Shown here: positions 1-5,415 of the stretch, piece by piece
Layout of the letters: each line of letters begins with the position of its first letter
How positions within the stretch are numbered: position 1 is the first letter of the stretch
Source of the DNA: Bacteroidales bacterium UBA6229
GTDB lineage: Bacteria > Bacteroidota > Bacteroidia > Bacteroidales > F082
DNA: 5,741 bases
Reading direction: 5' to 3'
Assembly: GCA_002440975.1 (NCBI GenBank)
Contig: DJWN01000067.1
Span: 1 to 5,741, forward strand
Made by a program: the position numbers and the translations under genes
The notes under the pieces: generated by a model
The model's input: the letters and a program-made list of their open reading frames with translations, nothing else
Database searches by the model: none
Told to the model about the DNA's origin: nothing

Positions 1-848
1 CCGGTCGCATCGAAAAAGCCAGCGATTCGGTGAGGCTTTTGCTGGCTGATAAAACCAGCCATGCCGAAAAATTGGCCGAAGCTATTAATGATATGAATAC
101 TGAGCGCCGAAACCTGGATAATCAGATCACAGAAGAGGCTTTGGCAATGATTGAAGGTGATCAGAAATTAAAATCAGCCAAAAGTACAGTTTTATTCAAC
201 GAAAACTGGCACAAAGGAGTCATCGGTATCGTGGCCTCACGCTTAACGGATAATTATTACCGGCCAACGATAATTCTCACGCGATCAAATAATTTTATTA
301 CCGGATCGGCGCGTTCGGTGAAAAATTTTGATGTGTATGATGCCATTGATCATTGTTCTGATTTGTTGGAGCATTTTGGTGGGCATATGTATGCTGCCGG
401 CCTTTCGTTAAAGCCTGAAAATCTGGAGCTTTTCCGAAATAAATTCAATGCCTATGTAAATGATCATATCGATGAAGAATTATTAATTCCTGAAATAGAA
501 ATTGACCTGCCGATATTGTTTTCTGATATCACCTCAAAATTTATGCGCATACTGAAACAGTTTTCGCCTTTTGGCCCGGGCAATATGGCGCCCGTATTTG
601 TTTCGGAGCAGGTGATCGATACCGGACGTTCAAAAATTGTTGGGCAAAAACACCTCAAGCTCAGTATGATGCAAAAGACTAGTCGCAGTATGGCTGTTTC
701 AGGCATTGCTTTTCAACAGGCTCACCATTATGAGCGAATCCGCAGTGGCGAGCCATTCAGTATTGTGTATCACCTCGAAGAAAATGAATGGAAAAACAAA
801 GTTACCTTACAACTCAATGTGAAGGACATTAAGTTTGAGGAGGATTAA
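1..848 (+). CDS. recJ: Single-stranded-DNA-specific exonuclease RecJ, C-terminal half (5' end outside window)
   Basis: RecJ degrades single-stranded DNA 5' to 3' in the cytoplasm and acts in recombination, mismatch and base-excision repair. The open frame starts at base 3 and enters from the left edge, so only about 281 residues of a protein usually near 570 are present; the DHH catalytic motifs lie upstream of the window. The fragment opens with GRIEKASDS, the conserved stretch at the end of the DHH part. The DHHA1 domain follows, with HKGVIGIVASRL (fragment residues 70-81) and the hallmark GGHMYAAG (126-133). The OB-type C-terminal domain begins near PFGPGNMAPVF (189-199), a RecJ signature. 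The GTG at base 30 is an internal valine codon, not a start. The C-terminus is intact, ending in TAA at 846-848. The gene converges on the minus-strand HdeD-like gene 104 bases away. Identification is firm; the truncation is only the window boundary. Confidence 0.94.
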   Translation, partial: GRIEKASDSVRLLLADKTSHAEKLAEAINDMNTERRNLDNQITEEALAMIEGDQKLKSAKSTVLFNENWHKGVIGIVASRLTDNYYRPTIILTRSNNFITGSARSVKNFDVYDAIDHCSDLLEHFGGHMYAAGLSLKPENLELFRNKFNAYVNDHIDEELLIPEIEIDLPILFSDITSKFMRILKQFSPFGPGNMAPVFVSEQVIDTGRSKIVGQKHLKLSMMQKTSRSMAVSGIAFQQAHHYERIRSGEPFSIVYHLEENEWKNKVTLQLNVKDIKFEED

Positions 849-876
849 AGCTAACTGAATAATATTCTGTTGTTTG

Positions 877-916
877 GTTTTTTGCCTTAAATAAAAGGAA
901 TTGCCAGACAAAAAAC
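877..916. terminator. Possible weak bidirectional terminator between convergent genes
   Basis: The 104 bases between the converging recJ and HdeD-like genes contain an 8-bp perfect inverted repeat, gttttttg at 877-884 and caaaaaac at 909-916. The 24-base loop holds a further short cctt/aagg pairing (885-888 with 895-898). Both arms are mostly A/T, so the stem is weak, and there is no GC-rich hairpin followed by a T tract. The position between two gene ends is what suggests a terminator; the sequence alone would not. Confidence 0.2.
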
Positions 917-952
917 TACCTGTGAATACTTAGTAAATTATCAAATTTTAGC

Positions 953-1510
953 TTAAACGTCTTCGAAGAAAGTAGTTTTATGCAAATTGCGCAGGCTGAA
1001 AGCAAACCAAATCATCACAAAACCAAAAAACAGCGCCAGTATTCCACTGATTACTATTAGTGTTTTAGCTACGGCAAATGGATTGATTACCAGCAATAAA
1101 CCAAATAGCAAACTGATGATGGCATCGATCAAAAAGAAGTTTCTGTACTCCAGACTACTGCTTAGGTTTACCAAAGCAATAAGTTGAATAATACCTGTTA
1201 TCAAAGCCCATATCCCAATCAGGGTGATAAAAAAGTTAAGTGTTTCTTCTGTATAAACCAAAATAAGCACTCCGAGCAACGAAAACGTAATGGCTTGCAA
1301 GAGCAAAATGCCGTAGCGCAAACCCTTAGCATGACGATTGTAGCTTATCAACCCAAAAACCAAACCAGTAAGTATGATTATAATTCCGGTATAACGCGCT
1401 ACAACAATCAGCGTATCTTGGGGAAGAGTAAGCGCCAGAATCCCATACAGCAGGGCAATGAGCCCGTTGAGTGCAAACGACCACCAGTTGCGTGTGATTT
1501 GTGTTTTCAT
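953..1510 (-). CDS. HdeD family (DUF308) six-helix membrane protein
   Basis: This 185-residue protein is almost wholly hydrophobic. About six membrane segments can be read, near residues 10-29, 36-56, 65-85, 92-113, 124-143 and 148-171, which matches the length and topology of the HdeD/DUF308 family. The N-terminus NWWSFALNGLIALLYGILAL followed by LP and a polar turn is the typical family opening (R/N-WW, a small-residue helix, then P before the second helix). The pattern repeats internally as three two-helix units, for example DAIISLLFGLLLVINP in the third. E. coli HdeD is linked to acid resistance at high cell density, but most family members have no assigned function. It is the last gene of the minus-strand cluster, 18 bases after the LysE-type gene, so it is probably co-transcribed. 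The ATG at 1510 is chosen; no Shine-Dalgarno sequence is seen, as is common in Bacteroidota. No role beyond an inner-membrane protein can be assigned. Confidence 0.85.
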   Translation of the reverse strand: MKTQITRNWWSFALNGLIALLYGILALTLPQDTLIVVARYTGIIIILTGLVFGLISYNRHAKGLRYGILLLQAITFSLLGVLILVYTEETLNFFITLIGIWALITGIIQLIALVNLSSSLEYRNFFLIDAIISLLFGLLLVINPFAVAKTLIVISGILALFFGFVMIWFAFSLRNLHKTTFFEDV

Positions 1511-1528
1511 AAATTATGATTTTTGAGG

Positions 1529-2185
1529 TTAAAACGAATTATCAAAGATAACTTTTCCAATCAAAAAAAGCCCAAAAATAATGAGGCCTATACCGGCAAT
1601 TTTATTTAACAGGCCGATCATTTTTTGTGTAAAAAATCGCTTTATGGAATATGCACCGTAAGCTTTTAGCAGATCGCAGAGCAAAACAGTGATTAATGTT
1701 CCACTGAAAAAGCTTGTTAATCGTGTTTCATCTCCGCCCATGCGTGCCGAAATACCAACCACAACGCCTACCCAAAAAATCCAGACGAAAGGATTGACAA
1801 TATTCATGAAGAACCCTTTTGCGATATAAGTAAACCAGCGCGGCCCTTTCACCTTTACCGGAAGTTTCATATCTTCCTCTGAATTTTCGTTGGGTTCAGA
1901 AACTTTTCGGCTAAAGGTTACCAGTCCAAAAATGATTAAAATCACACCGCTACTTATCCCAAACCAAAGATAGTTGCTTGGAGCGGTAACAATTTGCACG
2001 GCTCCCATCAGGCACAATACTACCATTAGGACATCGTTAAAAAATATGCCGATTGCCAAAAGAACTGCCGGCCCAAAACCGCGGTGAATACTGGTTTGCA
2101 CCAGAGCAAAAAAAGCCGGTCCAAAACCAAAAAATGTTGCCAGAGTTAAACCTAATATGATTCCTTCAAAAAATACCGCACTCAT
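1529..2185 (-). CDS. LysE/RhtB-type transporter (amino-acid exporter superfamily)
   Basis: The 218-residue product has the size and about six-helix layout of LysE-superfamily exporters, inner-membrane proteins that expel amino acids or similar small solutes using the proton gradient. Family marks are GFGPAFFALVQTSIHRGF (residues 20-37), matching the conserved G-GP-ffa-v--si--G segment after helix 1, and KGFFMNIVNPFVWIFWVG (123-140), matching the conserved G---n--NP----fw helix. A hydrophilic cytoplasmic loop lies between (about 94-118, acidic then basic). The ATG at 2185 is preferred over a TTG two codons upstream (2191), because it is a standard start and leaves a 16-base gap to the GH3 stop codon. 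The tight spacing to the GH3 gene before it and the HdeD-like gene after it indicates one operon. The substrate cannot be read from the sequence; an amino acid or a GH3 product is possible but inferred only from position. Confidence 0.86.
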   Translation of the reverse strand: MSAVFFEGIILGLTLATFFGFGPAFFALVQTSIHRGFGPAVLLAIGIFFNDVLMVVLCLMGAVQIVTAPSNYLWFGISSGVILIIFGLVTFSRKVSEPNENSEEDMKLPVKVKGPRWFTYIAKGFFMNIVNPFVWIFWVGVVVGISARMGGDETRLTSFFSGTLITVLLCDLLKAYGAYSIKRFFTQKMIGLLNKIAGIGLIIFGLFLIGKVIFDNSF

Positions 2186-2201
2186 AATCAACCAAAATAA
2201 A

Positions 2202-3743
2202 TCAGGATTTGTGAATAGATTTTAGATAGTTTTCCCAGTCTTCCAGTCGTTGACCTTTTAAAACACGAGGGAATTTATTCGCACTACCTTCTTTGCCCAT
2301 TTTTTTCATATAATCATAAAACACTTGAGAAGGCAGGATATCGATAAACAATTCTTTAACAGCTTCCAAGCGCTCGACCATATAATCATCATTAAGTTGT
2401 TTGAGGGAATCATCTATTTTTTGAATAGCAAGCTGCGGGTCTATTTTATCATCAGTGCCCAAATACCAGTGATGTGCAAAAAGAGATCCATGTCTAATAC
2501 CAGCTACAGTAAATTCGCGCACTTCGATATTAAATTCTTCCTGTAAAAGCTCAATTGCCCGATTCATATTTTCCTGCGAAAGATGTTCGCCACACATACT
2601 CAGGTAGTGTTTGGTGCGCCCGGTAATCACAATTTCGCAACGGTTCACATTGGTAAACTTAATAGTATCTCCGATCAGGTAGCGCCAGGCACCGGCATTT
2701 GTGGAAAGCAAAAGGGCGTATTCTGTGTTTTCTTTTACTTCATCCAGTTTCAGTACATTGAGATTATCTTTCAGGTTGCCTTCCTCGTCAAAATTTTCTT
2801 CGTTGAAAGGAAGAAATTCATAATAAATGCCGTTATCCACGATCAGTTCCATTGTTCGTCTTTCGAGGCTGTTCTGGTAAGCGATATAGCCCTCTGATGC
2901 CAGATAACTTTCGGAATAGATCATGGGTTTGCTAAAGAGCTTTTCGAAGCTTTTTACATAAGGAGCAAAAGAAACACCGCTGTGAACATAAACTGTAAGG
3001 TTTGGCCAAAGATCGTGAATGGTTTTGAGATTATATTCCTTAATGATGCGCTCGAGCAGTATCTGTACCCATGCCGGAACGCCTACAATAACACCAATAT
3101 CCCAGCTTGGTGCTTTGCGAACCATTTCATTGAGCTTGGTAGCCCAGTCTGCAGTTTTTGAAATCCGTTTGCCTGGTTTGTAAAAATGTTGAAACCAAAA
3201 GGGCAAGCTCCCTGCTGTGATGCCCGAAAGATCTCCGGCGTAATAGGTTCCGTTGTATTGCAAATGCGTACTTCCACCAATCATCAACATTCCTTTTTCG
3301 TAGAAATGAACCGGAAAATTATATTTTGAGGCGGATACCAGTTGTCTGATACTAGCTCGTTTGATGGCATTAAGCATATCAGCTGTTACAGGAATATGTT
3401 TGCTCGAGGCTTCTGAAGTGCCACTACTAAGTGCAAAATATTTTACTTTTCCTGGCCAGCTCACATAAGGTTCTCCATTTAAAGCACGATACCACCACTG
3501 TTTGTACATGCTGTTGTAGTCAAAAACCGGAACCTGATTTCTGAACGTTTCGGTGATGTTTTGACTTTCTAATATGCTGTCGAAATCGTAATATTCACCA
3601 AATGCTGTGAACTGCGCTTTTCTTAACAGCTTTTTTAAAACAACATATTGTGTATGAATCGGTTGGAGATTTTGTTTTTTCTTTTCAACTGGTAAATTCC
3701 TAAGCTCGTAGGCCTTTTTAATAATGGTACCTAAAATTGGCAT
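2202..3743 (-). CDS. GH3 family protein (acyl-adenylate / amide synthetase-like, ANL fold)
   Basis: The 513-residue protein is a full-length bacterial member of the GH3 (auxin-responsive promoter) family. The plant enzymes adenylate a carboxylic acid such as auxin or jasmonate with ATP, then join it to an amino acid. All three nucleotide-binding motifs can be read: motif I SSGTSEASSKHIP (106-118), motif II YLASEGYI (280-287) and motif III YLIGDTIKF (355-363). After them come the hinge-like TGRTKHYLSMCGEHLS (374-389) and a C-terminal domain with NKFPRVL (489-495), equivalent to the conserved K-PR element. Bacterial homologues are common in Bacteroidota but their substrates are mostly unknown, so the acid and amine here are unassigned. 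No signal peptide is seen, so it is expected in the cytoplasm. It probably heads an operon with the LysE-type and HdeD-like genes; a promoter-like sequence lies directly upstream. The ATG at 3743 lacks a clear Shine-Dalgarno. No frameshift or missing motif is seen. Confidence 0.9.
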   Translation of the reverse strand: MPILGTIIKKAYELRNLPVEKKKQNLQPIHTQYVVLKKLLRKAQFTAFGEYYDFDSILESQNITETFRNQVPVFDYNSMYKQWWYRALNGEPYVSWPGKVKYFALSSGTSEASSKHIPVTADMLNAIKRASIRQLVSASKYNFPVHFYEKGMLMIGGSTHLQYNGTYYAGDLSGITAGSLPFWFQHFYKPGKRISKTADWATKLNEMVRKAPSWDIGVIVGVPAWVQILLERIIKEYNLKTIHDLWPNLTVYVHSGVSFAPYVKSFEKLFSKPMIYSESYLASEGYIAYQNSLERRTMELIVDNGIYYEFLPFNEENFDEEGNLKDNLNVLKLDEVKENTEYALLLSTNAGAWRYLIGDTIKFTNVNRCEIVITGRTKHYLSMCGEHLSQENMNRAIELLQEEFNIEVREFTVAGIRHGSLFAHHWYLGTDDKIDPQLAIQKIDDSLKQLNDDYMVERLEAVKELFIDILPSQVFYDYMKKMGKEGSANKFPRVLKGQRLEDWENYLKSIHKS

Positions 3744-3766
3744 GGGTTTTTTGTTTGAGTGTATGG

Positions 3767-3799
3767 CAAATGTATGGATTTTTAGAAATTGCTGCGAAA
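3767..3799 (-). promoter_or_regulatory. Bacteroidota-type promoter for the GH3 operon
   Basis: Read on the minus strand, TACATTTG (3774-3767) is an exact match to the Bacteroidota -7 element TAnnTTTG. TTTC (3799-3796) matches three of four bases of the -33 TTTG element, and the spacer is 21 bases, within the usual 19-21. The predicted transcript would start near 3760 and have a short leader of roughly 15-20 bases before the ATG at 3743. This supports independent transcription of the GH3 operon, although the SprT-like gene upstream could also read through the 76-base gap. No mapped transcript start is available. Confidence 0.5.
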
Positions 3800-3819
3800 T
3801 ATATGAATGTAGCTTTAAA

Positions 3820-4440
3820 TTATTGATCTACAGGTAATACCTCTGTAATAGGATTAAAGAGATACCAGCGTTTTGAGTGCAGGCACTGGCATTTAAAGCG
3901 CTTGCGAAGCCGTTCTCCTTTCCTAAAAGTGCGTCCGTTGGGAATTTTGAAAACTGTTCCAACAGCGATTTCCTCAACGGTTGGGTTGGCTCTTTGTTTA
4001 GCATCATAGTGTTGCAAACAACGGGTCAAACTCAAGTCATATCCGCTGGAAGCTTTGGGATTGCTCAAATAGCGCACAAGTTCATCTTGCAAATCTGAAG
4101 GAAAAACATCCGATTCTAGGTAAGGCCTCATCAAAAACTGAAACCATTGTTTCCATTCCTGCCCGTGTGCTTTTACTTTGCTTTTATATTGCTGAAATAC
4201 TTTAAGATGAGCGAGTTCGTGAACAAAAGTGATCAAAAATTGATAGGGGTTTAAATCGTGATTGAGTGAAATACGAAAAGGATTACCGCTTTGTTTTGGA
4301 GGCCTGAAATCGCCCAAACGGGTCGACCGGCTGGCTGTAATCCGCAAGCTGATGTTTTCTTTTTTGATGCTTTCACTCACCATATCAAGACAATTGGCCG
4401 GCAAGAAACGCTTAAGTATGGCTTTTTCTTCAGGCTTCAT
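3820..4440 (-). CDS. SprT-like domain protein, putative zinc metalloprotease
   Basis: The 206-residue protein carries the SprT-like zincin core: FVHELAHL contains HELAH (residues 74-78), the HExxH site in which two histidines bind zinc and the glutamate is catalytic. HGQEW follows at 92-96 and supplies the third histidine expected in SprT/Spartan proteins. The eukaryotic relative Spartan cleaves DNA-protein crosslinks; bacterial SprT proteins are less well understood. The usual C-terminal zinc ribbon appears degenerate: only C184 and C186 (KCQC) sit where two CxxC pairs would be expected, followed by the conserved-looking RWYLFNPITEV. It has no signal peptide and is probably cytoplasmic. The gene lies 76 bases upstream of the GH3 gene on the same strand and may be partly co-transcribed. 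The ATG at 4440 gives the usual length for short Bacteroidota SprT-like proteins. Fold assignment is strong; proteolytic activity and target are inferred. Confidence 0.86.
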   Translation of the reverse strand: MKPEEKAILKRFLPANCLDMVSESIKKENISLRITASRSTRLGDFRPPKQSGNPFRISLNHDLNPYQFLITFVHELAHLKVFQQYKSKVKAHGQEWKQWFQFLMRPYLESDVFPSDLQDELVRYLSNPKASSGYDLSLTRCLQHYDAKQRANPTVEEIAVGTVFKIPNGRTFRKGERLRKRFKCQCLHSKRWYLFNPITEVLPVDQ

Positions 4441-4521
4441 AAATGCTTAATTTGTGCGATGCAGGCTTAACATACGACCAGGAAGGACATTCATTACAAC
4501 GGCTTTTTTTCTTTGGCTTTT

Positions 4522-4535
4522 GCACAGGCCTGTGC
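4522..4535. repeat. Perfect 14-bp palindrome GCACAGGCCTGTGC
   Basis: The sequence gcacaggcctgtgc equals its own reverse complement over 14 bases and is GC-rich inside otherwise AT-rich intergenic DNA. It lies 82 bases upstream of the SprT-like start codon. There is no loop, and no T tract follows it on either strand in the position a terminator would need. A dimeric-regulator site or part of a dispersed repeat are the alternatives; the sequence does not decide between them. Confidence 0.5.
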
Positions 4536-4554
4536 GGGCTGCGAAGACTCGAAC
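4534..4554 (-). other. tRNA 3'-end-like fragment (possible remnant)
   Basis: On the minus strand, GTTCGAGTC (4554-4546) matches the T-loop consensus G-TTCRANY-C, and it is followed by AGCCCGC then ACA (4540-4531), like an acceptor strand. No matching GCGGGCT lies about 70 bases upstream on that strand, the five bases before the T-loop do not pair with those after it (apart from G53-C61), and no anticodon arm is visible. It is therefore not a complete tRNA. It could be the 3' part left by an integration event, part of a dispersed repeat, or coincidence. Confidence 0.2.
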
Positions 4555-4687
4555 AGGCTGCCATTAGAAAACAAAAAACTAATACAACAAAAAACTTTTT
4601 CAAGCAACAATGGTTTTTAATACCGGCAAAACTAAGTTTTTTTTGTTTTATGGATTTTGAAGAATTTACTTAATTATTAATCTCTGC

Positions 4688-4699
4688 AATTACGTAATT
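4688..4699. repeat. 12-bp palindrome AATTACGTAATT upstream of the DUF302 gene
   Basis: The stretch aattacgtaatt is a perfect palindrome, 68 bases upstream of the predicted -7 element of the DUF302 gene. The surrounding DNA is very AT-rich, so a short A/T palindrome could occur by chance. An operator is possible but unproven. Confidence 0.25.
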
Positions 4700-4767
4700 A
4701 AACTACTATAAACCACTAAATCAATTACTTATTTAACATATGTAGATAAATATATATAAAATTGATG

Positions 4768-4775
4768 TATTTTTG
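4768..4775 (+). promoter_or_regulatory. Bacteroidota -7 promoter element for the DUF302 gene
   Basis: TATTTTTG is an exact TAnnTTTG match, followed by C as often seen, 28 bases before the ATG at 4804. No TTTG -33 element is present 19-21 bases upstream, where the sequence is only AT-rich. A transcript starting near 4782 would have a leader of about 20 bases. Confidence 0.42.
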
Positions 4776-4803
4776 CATACTTATTAATTCAAACTAAATT
4801 AAA

Positions 4804-5277
4804 ATGAAACAAATTGGAGTTGGAATCGCCGGATTGGTTTTTGGTGTGGTGCTGGCACTGCTAATCGTTTATAGCATGGCACCTAAAATGATGTTGATTG
4901 AGAGTGAAAGTCCTTATGATTTTAACACAACAGTGGAGCGTTTTGAAAAATCAGTAGCCCAGGCCAATTGGAAAATTCCGGCAGTACATGATTTACAGGC
5001 TACTATGGATAAATTTGGTCACGATGTGCGTGCCGTAAAAGTATTTGAACTTTGCCATCCTGATCATGCTGCAAAAATCCTTAAGGAAGATGAAGAAAGA
5101 ATTGTGAGCAGTATGATGCCCTGTCGCGTAGCAATTTACGAACGTGCTGACGGTAAGGTATATTTTTCGCGTATGAACTCCAAATTGTTAGGCCGCTTGG
5201 TGGGAGGCATCGTAGATGAGGTGATGACGGATGCTTTTAAAGAAAATGAAGCCATCATACAAGCATCAATTAAATAA
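4804..5277 (+). CDS. DUF302 domain protein with N-terminal membrane anchor
   Basis: This is a 157-residue protein. Residues 4-25 (IGVGIAGLVFGVVLALLIVYSM) form one hydrophobic segment with a lysine before it and no clear cleavage site, so it is probably an anchor with the rest outside the inner membrane. The soluble part fits DUF302: a first strand and helix around YDFNTTVERFEKSVAQANWKI (38-58, abbreviated by position), then VFELCHPDHAAKIL (80-93) and MMPCRVAIYE (104-113). The last two are the two conserved family blocks, each with its cysteine (C84, C107). DUF302 proteins are small alpha/beta domains of unknown function, often in periplasmic or redox/sulfur-related contexts in other phyla; nothing here shows a partner. 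The ATG at 4804 is preceded by AT-rich DNA and a -7 promoter match. It is followed on the same strand by the secreted protein gene 138 bases later, which seems to have its own leader, so the gene is probably a single transcription unit. Confidence 0.85.
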   Translation: MKQIGVGIAGLVFGVVLALLIVYSMAPKMMLIESESPYDFNTTVERFEKSVAQANWKIPAVHDLQATMDKFGHDVRAVKVFELCHPDHAAKILKEDEERIVSSMMPCRVAIYERADGKVYFSRMNSKLLGRLVGGIVDEVMTDAFKENEAIIQASIK

Positions 5278-5316
5278 AAAACTCGGCATCAGAAACAATA
5301 CTGAGCTTATCCGCTG

Positions 5317-5330
5317 CGCAATCCGCAATC
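5317..5330. repeat. Tandem 7-bp direct repeat (CGCAATC x2)
   Basis: Two exact adjacent copies of cgcaatc occupy 5317-5323 and 5324-5330, bracketed by agctt at 5304-5308 and 5331-5335. They lie in the 138-base gap after the DUF302 gene, which shows no other gene and no terminator hairpin. The repeat is short and may be a simple duplication. Confidence 0.3.
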
Positions 5331-5356
5331 AGCTTGTGAAGATTTAGTATCTACTG

Positions 5357-5413
5357 GATCAGGTTTTGAACATTATTGTTTAGTACTTTTACCTCACAAA
5401 CCAAAACCTGATC
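5357..5413. promoter_or_regulatory. 12-bp perfect inverted repeat in the leader of the secreted-protein gene
   Basis: The arm gatcaggttttg (5357-5368) is matched exactly by caaaacctgatc (5402-5413), with 33 bases between. The downstream arm ends two bases before the ATG at 5416, so it covers where ribosomes would load. Between the arms lies TACTTTTA (5384-5391), seven of eight to the -7 consensus. If that is the promoter, the arms are DNA sites flanking it and the upstream arm is not transcribed. If transcription starts further upstream, the arms form an RNA stem that would hide the start site. Sequence alone cannot choose between these. Confidence 0.5.
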
Positions 5414-5415
5414 TT

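Larger units (their letters stand above)
4441..4803. other. Divergent intergenic region (363 bases), no convincing gene
   Basis: This gap separates the diverging SprT-like and DUF302 genes. The SprT-proximal part (about 4441-4560) is moderately GC-rich and holds the 14-bp palindrome, two copies of ggctttt (4501-4507 and 4515-4521) and a tRNA-3'-end-like stretch. From about 4561 the sequence becomes strongly AT-rich, with runs of A and T and a 12-bp palindrome. It ends in the DUF302 promoter candidate. On the minus strand, TAGTTTTG at 4634-4627 matches the -7 consensus and could serve the SprT-like gene, but it has no -33 partner and would give a leader of roughly 180 bases. A 76-codon open frame at 4443-4673 (+) has no recognisable features and crosses the palindrome, so I do not call it a gene. 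Confidence 0.6.

Noticed and set aside
464..706. 80-codon minus-strand open frame inside recJ
   Set aside because: It lies antisense to well-conserved RecJ DHHA1 and OB-domain sequence and shows no family features.
30..848. GTG at base 30 as the start of a 272-residue gene
   Set aside because: The frame is open to the left edge and the residues before it (GRIEKASDS) are conserved RecJ sequence, so the GTG encodes an internal valine.
4501..4535. T-rich tract plus GC palindrome as a rho-independent terminator
   Set aside because: The T run precedes the palindrome on the plus strand, so a minus-strand transcript would carry A's after it. There is also no loop, and no gene ends here on either strand.
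4531..4610. A complete tRNA gene on the minus strand
   Set aside because: Only a T-loop-like and an acceptor-like segment are present. The T stem does not pair, and no 5' acceptor, D arm or anticodon arm is found in the roughly 70 bases where they should be.
4443..4673. 76-codon open frame on the plus strand in the divergent gap
   Set aside because: It has no recognisable domain, runs through the palindrome and A/T tracts, and begins beside the start of the opposite-strand SprT-like gene with no promoter or ribosome site of its own.
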